64,000 nucleotides of DNA, taken from assembly GCA_037349105.1 (NCBI GenBank), contig JAYJMM010000114.1:4889501-4953500 (forward strand), written 5' to 3'. The position numbers were made by a program, and so were the translations under genes. Below the pieces are notes generated by a model. It ran no database searches. It saw nothing but the letters and a program-made list of their open reading frames with translations, and was not told where the DNA came from. Of this stretch, positions 1 to 57,413 are shown piece by piece (the first letter of the stretch is position 1; every line of letters starts with the position of its first letter). This stretch comes from Limnomonas spitsbergensis (taxonomy: Eukaryota; Chlorophyta; Chlorophyceae; Chlamydomonadales).

Positions 1-547
1 GGACTTGCACCGCCTGTACCGCGAGGTCACATCCCTGGGCGGCCTCGAGCCCGTCACGCGCCGGAAGCAATGGGTCATCATCTGCGAGCCTTTCAACTTC
101 CCTCCCAGTTTCACCAACAAGTCCTTTGTCGTCAAACGGCTGTATGTGGACGTGCTGCACCACTACGAGCAGACCTATTTCCACCGGGTGCAGGGGCCGC
201 TGGTCGCGGCCGCGGCCGCGACCGGCGGTGGCCCCACAGACATCGCCTGGGAGCCTCTGTTTGTCGTATCTTTGCTCCCACCCGCCGCCAGGGTGCCCTG
301 GGTCAAGGAGCGGGCCGCCGCCACGAGGCGCGCGAAGAACGCTTGGAGGCTGTCGGGCTCTGCAGCGGGCCTCTGCTCCCCGCTGCCGGGCTCTGGCGGG
401 TTCTGCTCCTCGCTGCCGGGATATGCGAGTTCCTGCTGCTCGCTGCCGGGACAGCAGCCTCAACGGGCGGCCAGCGTGAGCACGCCGCCAGCAAGACCTC
501 ACTGGTTAAACTCCTGTACCTTGATGGGCACATCAGGCACTGCTTCG
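1..547 (+). CDS. ARID gene exon (5' truncated by window)
   Basis: Reading frame starts at base 2 (Asp-Leu-His-Arg-Leu). It encodes the C-terminal half of the ARID domain up to about base 195, then Ala/Cys/Pro-rich low-complexity sequence. The donor GTGAGT at 548 is the strongest in the stretch and leaves phase 0. A shorter exon ending soon after the ARID core cannot be excluded. Confidence 0.6.
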
Positions 548-3534
548 GTGAGTGGGTACGTACGAACTGACAGCTGGCGGGTCCAGCATCCTGATGTACA
601 TATGTATGCTTGGTGCACTTGCTAGATAGAAGAGGGTGTTCTACTTCACATTCGATTTCGGTTGGGCACGCCTTTCAAGATGTACGAGATGTGTCAGTCC
701 ACTCAGGCTTGGCAGTGTTTGTTTGACCCTCCAGCTGGGCCCCGCCCCCGTCACATCCACTCCCCCTCTGCCACTGCCACCAGCTAGGCCTGTGACGTCA
801 GTTATCTGGCTCACAAACTTTCAACTGCCCAATTCGGTGTGCGCGACACTGCCTACCTTTCACACACTCCATCCGATCAGGCGGCGGCGGCCAATCCTAA
901 CTTTCACCCAGATCACCTGTCATCCCATCCAAACTTCCTTTTAAATCATGCGTCGCGCTTGTCAAATCAGTTTCAAGCTTCCATTCGAATCCCTTGTCCG
1001 TCGTCCTCATGCAATTCCACTTGGATCACGCGAAACTTTTGAATTGTCCTTGTAATCCCCCTTCGTCCGTTGCAAGTTAGGCCAGAGCTCTGCCCCATTT
1101 TAACCTCCATTTGGGCCACCTGTTGCCTTTTTCAACCCCCCATAAGTATCACCTGCATCACCTGCTGCCCCGCCCCTTCGCAGCTAGTGCACCGGCAGCC
1201 ATGCTCAGCGCCTCACACACCCCCTGCTGCATGGTCTGCTGCCACCCAGCCCTCCGCGCTGCAAGAAGCCAGCGCCCGGCTGCTCAGCCCGGCATTCCAC
1301 AGCTCCGTGACCACTGCTATTGACGTGTCCTGGCTCCCGGTGATGCCGCCACTGAGCCCGCTGGAGGCCGAGCAGCCATGCGCTGGTGCGTTCTCATCGA
1401 GACTCTTATCGTCGTTTCTGCCAGGTACAAACCGTACAGACCTGCCAGCAGCCGAGCAGGCATGGGCTGGTGCGTCCTTTTTGGGGCCGCTGCCGCCGGT
1501 GCTGCCAGTCACAAACCGTCCGAGCCTGTCTGAGGCCAGGCAGGCACAGGCTGGAGCATTTCCCTCTGGGAAGCTGTCGTCCGTGCTGCCATACAGAGGT
1601 CGGACACCCTTGGAGTTGTTTGATCCACTGGTAGACAGGGAACAGGTGAGAGTGATATGTGCTGCAGTGAGAGAGTATTATATTTGAGTGACGGGTGGGA
1701 CTGATGACATGTTGAGGACACCTGGGTTTGGGGTTTATGTTAAGGGTTAAGGTATGACAACAATCAGCAGTGACAGCATTCACACATACTGCTTGCATCT
1801 CTGTGGGCTGAGGGTTCAGGATTAAGAGTTAGGGTGCCAACTCAGCTCGAAATTGTGACAGCTCAGCTCGAAATTATATCGATTCAGCTCGAAGTCTCGA
1901 TGTTCGGTCTGTCCTTGAGTCTGACGACTACTTGAAGATGAAATAGAAACCTACCCCCCCCCTCAACCGCCTCCCCGCCCCCCCCTCCCCCCCTCCCCCC
2001 CTCAACCGCCTCCCCGCCCCCCCTCCCCCCCTCAACCGCCTCCCCGCCCCCCCTCCCCCCCTCCCCCCGCCCCCCCTCAACCGCCTCCCCGCCCCCCCCT
2101 CCCCCCCTCCCCCCGCCCCCCCCTCAACCGCCTCCCCGCCCCCCCTCCCCCCCTCCCCCCGCCCCCCCTCAACCGCCTCCCCGCCCCCCCGCCCCCCCTC
2201 CCCCCCGTGTGCAGGTCATGAAGCGCCGCCTGTCGCCCCCCAGCCAAGCGCTCAGCCGCCATGCCCCCCCAGACCTGCTGCCAGACCTATGGCAACATCT
2301 GCAGCCCGAGCAAAGGCAGGCCTTCCTCGACCTGGTGAGTCAGGCAGGGCGGCTTCTCAAATTCAAAATAAAAATCGAATAGAACCGAATAGAACCGAAT
2401 AGAACCGAATATGACTGGGTCTTGTATCACATAAATGCAGGCACAATCCTGCCATGCATTAATTTGAAGTTCTTGGCCGCAAACAGGCTGGCAGAGAACC
2501 CCTGATGCCCCCGGTGCTTGCTAATCTTGTAGACCTCATGCAATAGGGTTTGGGTTAATTTTAATACCGTAAATATCCTTTGCAAATACTGGTAAAATAT
2601 TATTTGCACATAACCTCTTCTGTCCCCCTCCCCACCACAGGCCGCACGTGACCTCTCCCCCTGCCCCCTCTAACCCCCACAGGCTGCACGTGACCTCGAG
2701 CGGTACGACCAGGAGGTGCACGCCTTCAAGCGCCGCAGGACGGTGTCAGACAGGTCAGCCCCTGCCAGCCTGGCGTGTGCTGCGAGTGGCGGGAAGAGAG
2801 CTGTGCAAGGCCTTGAACGCGCTAACGCTTCGAGCGCCAGCGGCCTTGTGCAAGGCCTTGAATGCACTAACGCTTCAAGGGCCAGGGGCCTTGTGCAAGG
2901 CCTTGAATGCACTAACGCATCGAGGGCCAGCGGCCTTGTGCAAGGCCTTGAATGCACTAACGCTTCAAGGGCCAGGGGCCTTGTGCAAGGCCGTGAATGC
3001 ACTAATGCTTCGAGGGCCAGGGGTCTTGTGCAAGGCCTTGAATGCACTAACGCTTCGAGGGCCAGGGGCCTTGTGCAAGGCCTTAAATGCACTAACGCTT
3101 CGAGGGCCAGCGGCCTTGTGCAAGGCCTTGAATGCACTAACGCTTCGAGGGCCAGCGGCCTGGTGCAAAACCTTGAATGCACTAACGCTTCGAGGGCCAG
3201 GGGCCTTGTGCAAGGCCTTGAATGCCACAACGCTTCGAGCGGTCTCGGTGGTCCCTCGCAGCTTGATCAATCTCTACGGACCCTGCAGCAAAATCAGCAG
3301 GCGTCTGCAGGCCAGGAGCAGCAGCAGCAGCAACAGCAGCAGCAGGGGTCTTCAAGTCATCATCAACAGCAGCAGCAGCAGCAGCAGCAGGGGTCTTCAA
3401 GTCATCATCAACAGCAGCAGCAGCAGCAGCAGCAGCAGGGGTCTTCAAGTCATCATCAACAGCAGCAGCAGCAGCAGCAGAGGTCTTCTAGTCATCATCA
3501 GCAACAGCAGCAGGGGTCTTCAAGTCATAACCAT

Positions 3535-3565
<31 letters not shown>

Positions 3566-4611
3566 AGCAGCAAGGCTATTCGAGTCATAATCATCCGCAT
3601 CAGCTGGAGTTTTCAGGCCAACAGCAGCAGCAGAGGCATGCAGGCCAGCCAAATCGCCATGGGCCCTGCAGAGCTGCCAGCCAAGAGGCTGAGGAGCTGA
3701 GCAGCCAGTTATGGTGGGCATCACGCAGCGGAAGTCCCGGTGGCAGCAGCGGCTGTTATCAACATGGGGACGGAAGCAGCCACAAGATTGGCGCCGGCAT
3801 TAGCCATAAGACAGGAGGAGGCTGCGGCTTCCAGATTGGCATTGGCAGCAGCTCCCAGATCAGAAGCGGCAGCAGCCAAAAGCCAACAGTCAACACTGAC
3901 GGCGGCAGGGCCACAAGCCCTGGTCCAGGCAGCAGCCACCAGCTTTGCAATGGGCCGCCTCCTGCGCCACCTGCAGGCCGTCATCGCGTCCAGTCTGCGT
4001 TTTTCTCAGACTCGCATGACATGGCATCCATGCGGTCTGAAGCCATGCGAGCCAGTCTCGGCGGTTCCGGTGCAGGTGCCGCTGCCGGGGCTGGGGCTGG
4101 TGGCCCTGAAGCTGTCAAGGTTGCTGCGGAGGGATTTTGCTGGTTCCCCACCCGGCCTCAGCCCTCTGGCCGCTCTCAGCCTGGCAGCACGCGCTCGGTT
4201 CTGGCACACGCGACGGGGTGCTGCAGCATGCAACGGGATGTCAGGGCATGCAACCCGCTACGCTGCTCAACGTCAGGTCAGGGAGATCTAGGATTCCTGC
4301 GCCCCTGCAGCGACTTATACCCGCCGCCACAACAGCAGCAGCAACAGCAACAGCAGCAAGAGCAGCATTATGGGCAAAAGCAGCAGCAGCAGCAGCCGGA
4401 GCAACCGCAAGAACAACAGCAACAGCAGCGTCTACAGCAACAAAAACAGCAGCAGCAGCAGCAGCAGCAGCCGGCGCAAGAAGATCCTGCTGAACAGAGC
4501 AACAGTGATGACCTCGGTCTGGCCATGCTGCTGCTGGATGACCTGCAGCTGCAACAGGACCGGGCGGAAGCGTTCATCGAAGACTTGTTTTCCCACGCAA
4601 GCCCCCGTTGA
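1..4611 (+). CDS. ARID-domain DNA-binding protein with HMG-like segment, 5' partial
   Basis: Joined exons <1-547, 1184-1645, 2215-2334 and 2683-4611, all phase 0, give about 1018 residues ending at TGA (4609-4611). Residues 1-60 match the C-terminal half of an ARID (AT-rich DNA-binding) domain: LHRLYREVTSLGGLE, then FNFPPSFTNKSFV and HYEQTYFHRVQG. Across the last two junctions a segment containing WQHLQPEQRQAF and AARDLERYDQEV resembles helices II-III of an HMG box. ARID plus HMG is the architecture of plant HMGB9/10/11/15-type chromatin proteins, so a nuclear DNA-binding role is likely. The last exon has about ten 15-residue repeats, three Gln/His-rich blocks and an acidic leucine-rich C-terminus (DDLGLAMLLLDDLQL) that could be an activation segment. 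ARID assignment is firm; HMG and intron 1 are less certain. The start codon lies outside the window. Confidence 0.75.
548..1183 (+). other. intron of ARID gene
   Basis: About 640 bp of unique, pyrimidine-rich sequence between GTGAGT and GCAG. I see no array or mobile element in it. Confidence 0.5.
1184..1645 (+). CDS. ARID gene, second visible exon
   Basis: Acceptor CCCCTTCGCAG at 1173-1183 and donor GACAGGGAACAG|GTGAGA at 1646, phase 0 at both ends, open throughout (154 codons). Ser/Pro/Ala-rich with a loosely repeated EAxQAxAGAF motif (three copies), ending TPLELFDPLVDREQ, which may be the start of the HMG-like domain. Confidence 0.6.
1951..2208. repeat. C-rich minisatellite in ARID intron
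   Basis: Runs of CCTCAACCGCCTCCCCGCC followed by C5-8 blocks, about eight degenerate copies, extending to within a few bases of the acceptor of the 2215 exon. It may serve as an oversized polypyrimidine tract. Confidence 0.85.
2215..2334 (+). CDS. ARID gene, 40-codon exon, HMG-like
   Basis: Acceptor CCCGTGTGCAG at 2204-2214 and donor CTCGACCTG|GTGAGT, phase 0 both sides. Contains LWQHLQPEQRQAFLDL, resembling HMG-box helix II and the turn (W..L.PE.R..F..LA). Its 5' intron is a C-rich minisatellite. Confidence 0.7.
2631..2691 (+). repeat. duplicated splice acceptor upstream of last ARID exon
   Basis: The acceptor plus exon start (CACAGGCTGCACGTGACCTC at 2678-2697) is preceded 42 bp upstream by a near copy (CACAGGCCGCACGTGACCTC at 2636-2655). 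The upstream copy leads to TAA after ten codons, so only the downstream copy is productive. Confidence 0.75.
2683..4611 (+). CDS. ARID gene, last exon (repeat and poly-Q region)
   Basis: Begins after CCCCCACAG at 2682 with AARDLERYDQEVHAFKRRR, completing the HMG-like segment and a basic patch. Then come 15-residue repeats (about 2810-3246), Gln tracts broken by GSSSHH (3320-3560), an eight-His run, Gly/Ser-rich sequence and a second Gln block (4329-4475). Stop TGA at 4609-4611. A decoy acceptor 42 bp upstream (2640) would give an immediate in-frame TAA. Confidence 0.75.
2810..3246 (+). repeat. 45-bp tandem repeat inside coding exon
   Basis: About ten copies of a 45-bp (15-codon) unit encoding variants of GLVQGLECTNASRAR. 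Each unit contains the 16-bp imperfect palindrome GGCCTTGTGCAAGGCC. Because 45 is a multiple of three, copy-number change keeps the frame. Confidence 0.9.
3310..3640 (+). repeat. CAG-rich trinucleotide tract coding poly-Q
   Basis: Blocks of CAG repeats separated by a recurring GGTCTTCAAGTCATCATCAA spacer (GSSSHHQ), plus a CAT run encoding His. In other frames it reads poly-Ser, poly-Ala or poly-Ile. Confidence 0.9.
4326..4475 (+). repeat. second CAG/CAA-rich poly-Q tract
   Basis: Interrupted CAG/CAA runs encoding Gln with some Glu, Lys and Pro. Mixed codons make it less slippage-prone than the 3.3 kb tract. Confidence 0.85.
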
Positions 4612-4844
4612 AGCTAGTGTCACCACTGTGCCTATGATTTGAGACTGTGAGTGGACCTCTTACCGCAACCAAGCCTCTGCGCAAGCGTCAATTGCCGGGT
4701 TTTTCAAGTCCAGGCAATCAAAACCCTGTATGTGGGGAAGTGAGTCCTGGGCTGCTGAAGGCGCGCCATTGACTTCACAGGAACCGTAAATTAACGAAAT
4801 TATGACGATTCTGAAATTATGTTCCTTTAAGAACATACATAGAG

Positions 4845-4931
4845 GGCCCGCACTGGCCCGCACTGCATGCTACGGTGTAGGGGTCCTTGTGCTGTTGTGC
4901 ACTGCATGCTACGGTGTAGGGGTCCTTGTGC
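4845..4931. repeat. short tandem duplication
   Basis: Two copies of a unit containing CACTGCATGCTACGGTGTAG followed by GGGTCCTTGTG. Confidence 0.7.
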
Positions 4932-4939
4932 ATACGTCA

Positions 4940-5660
4940 ACCATTTTGAGGAGGGCCTACAGTACCCTACCAGTGTACCATTATCCTGCTACATGTATCC
5001 ACTCACTAACTACACTAATGCAGCTCTTAGGACAAGTTAGCTGAAACAGCAGCGGTAATTATTGGCTTTCAGTTTAAAGCGCATCACTGATGTGATATCA
5101 ATGGCTTTGGGGCTACAGTGCCCTGCCAGTGCACCATTATCCTGCTACATGTATCCATTAACGCGCTACGGAGCTCTTGACACAAGCGTGCTGCCATGGT
5201 AGCGAGATCCATGGGCTCTCAGTGTGAAGCGCACCGCTGCCGTGTTGTTAATGGCTATTGGGCTTTAGTCCCTTACTAGTGCAACATAAAACTACTACAT
5301 GTATCCATTAAGGGACCTCATAAAAAAAAGTCGGATGAAACGGCAGCGAGATCGATTGGCTTCCAATTTGGATCGCTGTTGTGTTATCAATGCCTGCTGG
5401 GCTACATTGGCCTGCCAGTGAATCATTAAACGACTACATGTATCCGTTGGCGGACCTCGTAACACAGATGACCTGGAATCTGGAATAACAGCGAGCTTTT
5501 TGGCATCCAGGTTGCAGCGCTTGACTGCTGTTGTCAATGGCTGCTAGGCTACAGTCCCCTACCAGTACACCATTCAACTACTGCATGTATCCATGAACGG
5601 ACCTCGTAACACTAGTGGGGTGCAGGAACAACGAGATTCATGGCTTCCAGTTTGCAGGCT
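4940..5660. repeat. degenerate ~155-bp tandem family
   Basis: About five diverged units, each carrying CTACATGTATCCATTAA or a near variant, a preceding TGCCCTGCCAGTGCACCATT-like stretch and a following GGACCTCGTAACAC-like stretch. Divergence between units is substantial, implying an old array. Confidence 0.65.
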
Positions 5661-5666
5661 ATGCTT

Positions 5667-5886
5667 AGGGGTCGGTCAGACTGCGTTGCGTTTGAGGTTG
5701 CGTTTGGACTTCCAAACGCAAACGCAGACGCGAAACGCAGGGGGGGGGGGGGGGTTAGCGTTTGGATAAAACATTGGTATGTTTAAATGGAATCAACTGC
5801 GCCCTTATCTTCTGATAGGCTATTTACGATTATGAATGTCAAACGCAACCCACCAAACGCGATAGTCTGACCGACCCCTTATGCTA
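5667..5886. mobile_element. short TIR element (MITE-like)
   Basis: Termini AGGGGTCGGTCAGACT (5668) and AGTCTGACCGACCCCT (ending about 5879) are perfect 16-bp inverted repeats; similarity extends inward (GCGTTTG and CAAACGC). TATGCT flanks both ends (5660-5665 and 5880-5885), a possible 6-bp target-site duplication. The element is about 214 bp with no coding capacity and contains a polyG run. Confidence 0.7.
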
Positions 5887-6631
5887 CTGGTACTTCTGTA
5901 CCTTTGGTGACCAAAATGATTGGTTCACCCGCATTCTAGTATTTCTAAACTTCCCTCATACCATGTTTAGCAGGTCTGTTCAGGGGTCCTTGATTGGGCC
6001 GAGTCGGAAGTCTACGCCACCATGCAAAAGGAACGAGAACATGCAGCCATGCAAGATCAGGCATACGGGGACACATGGCGTCAAAGAGTTGGGTGCCCGC
6101 GCGGCTTATAACCATTTGAGCAGGGGTCAGAGACGAAGTATGTGAGCGTTTAACGACATGGCCATAAAGTCAGCGCCAGGCCTCCAACAGACTATTCCAC
6201 TTCCACCACTTCCTCTGCCACAAGACACCCCACCACACTTTCAATTCGAATGCCGTGATCAAGACCTGGCCATCCCACCAGCTTAATGCTTATAGACCAA
6301 CGGCCTTCCGTTACTCGCTTATGACATCCTCATGCTCACCTAGTCACCTGGACACCAAAACCCCTGCTGTAAACTACCCCCCCACCCCCCTACCCCTCTA
6401 CTTACTGCCTCATCCTCAACTTGCATTCAAAATTCAAAACATGACTCAGGGCCCGTGGAATCTTAATACTCGACCTAGTGTACATGCTGAAGCTTGAGGG
6501 TTAGGGGCTTCACCCTAAACCCGGCTAACAATCCACAAAGTGTACATGCTGCTTGATTGTATCCCCTATGATAAAAGAAAGACGGCGGGTCTCACGTTGT
6601 AGTCGAACCGATAATTTTACGCTCAGCAGGG

Positions 6632-6700
6632 GCATGGTAGCACAATCCGGCTGGACTTGTGCCGTATTGCGCCGTATCATGCCGTATTGTGCTACCATGC
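6632..6700. repeat. 20-bp inverted repeat
   Basis: GCATGGTAGCACAATCCGGC at 6632-6651 pairs with GCCGTATTGTGCTACCATGC at 6681-6700 (one mismatch), loop about 29 bp. Possible remnant of a small foldback element or a weak hairpin in a 3' UTR. Confidence 0.6.
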
Positions 6701-7013
6701 TGCAGGGGCGTCAGGGTTAAGGAACCAATGCGGAATGGGCCGACAAGACGTCCACACCGTCACCCTCTCGATGGATCTTGACCCCGCCTTGATCCAGCTA
6801 GAAGCCCTACACACTTGCATGCCTCTCCTCAACCTCATCTGTGTTCTACCTGATCCAGCCAACCCCCCCTTCCTGACACCTCCTCCTCCTCCTGCGGATC
6901 TCGCTGTTCCCGCGGATCCACCGCATCGTCAGCATTGTTCCTCCTGCTAATCCGACTTGTCATCACTGCTCGTGGGCAGCTGCATCCTGGCCTGCGGATC
7001 CGCATCGTCAGCA

Positions 7014-55041
<48,028 letters not shown>

Positions 55042-57271
55042 TGCTCCACGGCTTTCGGCCAGATGGCAATCCGCCCGGTAAATAATCTAGTTCAGAGAAC
55101 GCCTACACAACGCATTAGGAATGTCGTTTCTCATGTCTGTTGCAGTGGTCTGTTGCACACGTGGCGTGTCTGTTAGAAGTCGGTTGGGATTCACAATTTC
55201 GTACTTTACCGACCCGTCCTTGAGACTTCCATATTTGGCGTGTGATGTTCTGGCATGAGCGGCACGACTCGAATGGCTGGCACTTTCTCAAGGTCGAGCA
55301 AACGTTACAGCAAGGAAAACGGAATGTGCAAAATCGTCGTCAAGTGCACCACATTATTGTGTCATTATATGTGCCAGCATTACCGGCCCATCAAGTAGAC
55401 CGTTAGCATAGCAGGGGATATGTAATAGACAATTTTGAAGGCCGGAGTAGCCTGCTGTTGGTCGGTTGGTCCGTGCCTCCGTGGAGCAGCTCAATCAGGC
55501 AGGCAACCAGGCATCAGGCATTCAACCAGCCCCTCTAACTTGGGTTCGAATCGATACCACTTGCAGAGGCATGCGAATCCGCGTTACCTGCGAGTATCTC
55601 GGGGGCTGAGTCGGAGGGCGCATATGTAAGAGTTTCCCCTTTGTCACCTGACGACAGTAGCATGCAGTCGATGAGTGATGAGTCGGCAGTCGTACCATCG
55701 AACACTGATGACTTCCATACTTCTGTGAATTTCGTTCCCGACTTTTCTGTTTCTCGACGGTCTTCGTCTGTTCCAAGCTGGTTCCCATGTTGCCAGGTTG
55801 TCCCAGCAGGTGGGTTCCCAGGTTTCCTGGTTCCAAGCAGGTTCCCTGGTTCCCTGGTTCCAAGATTTGGCCTCTCAAACCTTGTTTCTAGACTTGCTTC
55901 AGAGAACAGCCATACTTCTTATCTTTTACTGTGAATAGATATGACACATACCCGACTGCTCTGCCGTTATTCGTGCTGCGCAGCAGCACCTCTGTCAACT
56001 TGTCGCTTACTTAGATGACTTCGGACACCATAATAGACTCAAGCTGCCACTTCTGGTCTCTGTGTGTCCACAACTGTCAGCCAGAAAAACACCTGTGGAA
56101 ACACTTGAAAGGTAAAGATTTCCCCCTGGTAATTATGGAATCACTGAATGACTGGTAGCTTGCTTCACAGGCACCAAAGTGATTGCTTTGGTTGCGGGTG
56201 GGTGAATACCTGATGATCAAGAACTTCCTACACCTCAAAACGATTGAATTTTGGCGCTGCGTGAAGGGGGGGTAACTTTTCTTTGCCTGCGCGCTAATTT
56301 TAATGAATTGGTTGGGGGGGGATGCAACTGCAACAACTCCTGGCACATCCTTATCTTCAACCGTATTCCTTTGCACCAGCGTCATGATGCTTTATGGCTG
56401 GGGCTTAACTTCTGCACTAAGGGGTTCATTCCCACGCTCCTGTCCGGTGGTTGTGTATTAGTTGCTAGCCCAGGGGGGTCACTGGTTTTTCGCTCACTTA
56501 TTCTTCGGGACAGTTGGGCGTCCACGCGGCCGAGCCTTTTTAAGCAGGGCCCAGAGGTGTAATGTCATTAACTGGTTTGCGCTCGCTGTCCTAACGTATC
56601 TAATGCATGTCCCGGTTTACGGGCACTTGTCCCATGCATCAAATGTGATGCTCTGCCGGACCGTAAAACTTAGAGCCACTGAGCGCCATGATGGACAAAT
56701 TGGATTTGTGCCAACCAGGCAGTGTGCAATGCATCAAAAAATACCTGACTGCAAAATCAAGCAACCTGACAGTACAAGGTAACAAAGCCTTAACGCAACA
56801 AAAGAGCCGTTGTGCCACGGTCAAACAGGCAGGAGCCTTCCATAGGCATCATCCAAATTCTGGAATTGGATTAAACATTATGTATTAAAACATCATATAC
56901 ATAGAAAGATAAAGCATTGGGCAAACTCCTCATGTGCATAACAGTACAAACCCACCTAGGTCACAATATTTATTATATCGCAATCCAGCTACAACCCAGC
57001 TAAGTACATCACGGCATGCTGCCTCCAGAGCAGCGCTCGTCACCGCGCCTGCGGTACGGTAGCGGGTGAGTCGGAGGCCTAATGGGGCGGCTGCCTGACT
57101 GATGGCATTGATGGCTAAGGATAAGGCATGACACGGAACAGCTGTAGCCGGATTGTACCACCAAGGCAGCACGTTACCGCTCGAAACAGCACGATAAGGC
57201 ACACATTTCACGAGCAGATCGTGCAACCATGTATGCCTGGTGGGGACCCTGTTGCCTGCCCCCTCCCTCCT
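55042..57271. other. intergenic region upstream of NTE start, downstream of OGG1 stop
   Basis: About 2.2 kb, tail-to-head on the minus strand, so it should contain the OGG1 3' UTR and the NTE promoter. Composition is more balanced and less repetitive than elsewhere. A plus-strand frame at 56251-56562 has LINE/Penelope-like words but is unproven. No TATA box or other promoter motif could be assigned. Confidence 0.45.
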
Positions 57272-57413
57272 CTACTCGCTCCCACTCCCCGATGCTGGCT
57301 CCTGCTTGACCTTTTTTCTTTTTGGCGTCTTGGGGCCTGCCTTCGTCCTCAGCGCCTCTGGCAGCCGATCTCGCTGCGACGCCAGCTCTGACATGAAGAG
57401 CGTGTTGTGCGCC
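57272..57413 (-). CDS. OGG1: OGG1 last exon
   Basis: Completes [20 protein letters not shown], then [27 protein letters not shown] and TAG (57272-57274). Acceptor GCGTCGCAG. Confidence 0.92.

Larger units (their letters stand above)
4612..7013. other. convergent intergenic region (ARID 3' end to NTE 3' end)
   Basis: Lies between the two stop codons of convergent genes, so both 3' UTRs must be in it. I saw no clear algal TGTAA polyadenylation signal in the first 250 bp after the ARID stop. It holds a duplicated 45-bp unit, a degenerate ~155-bp tandem family, a TIR element and a small inverted repeat. The rest (5900-6600, 6710-7013) looks unique and without a supported gene. Confidence 0.6.
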
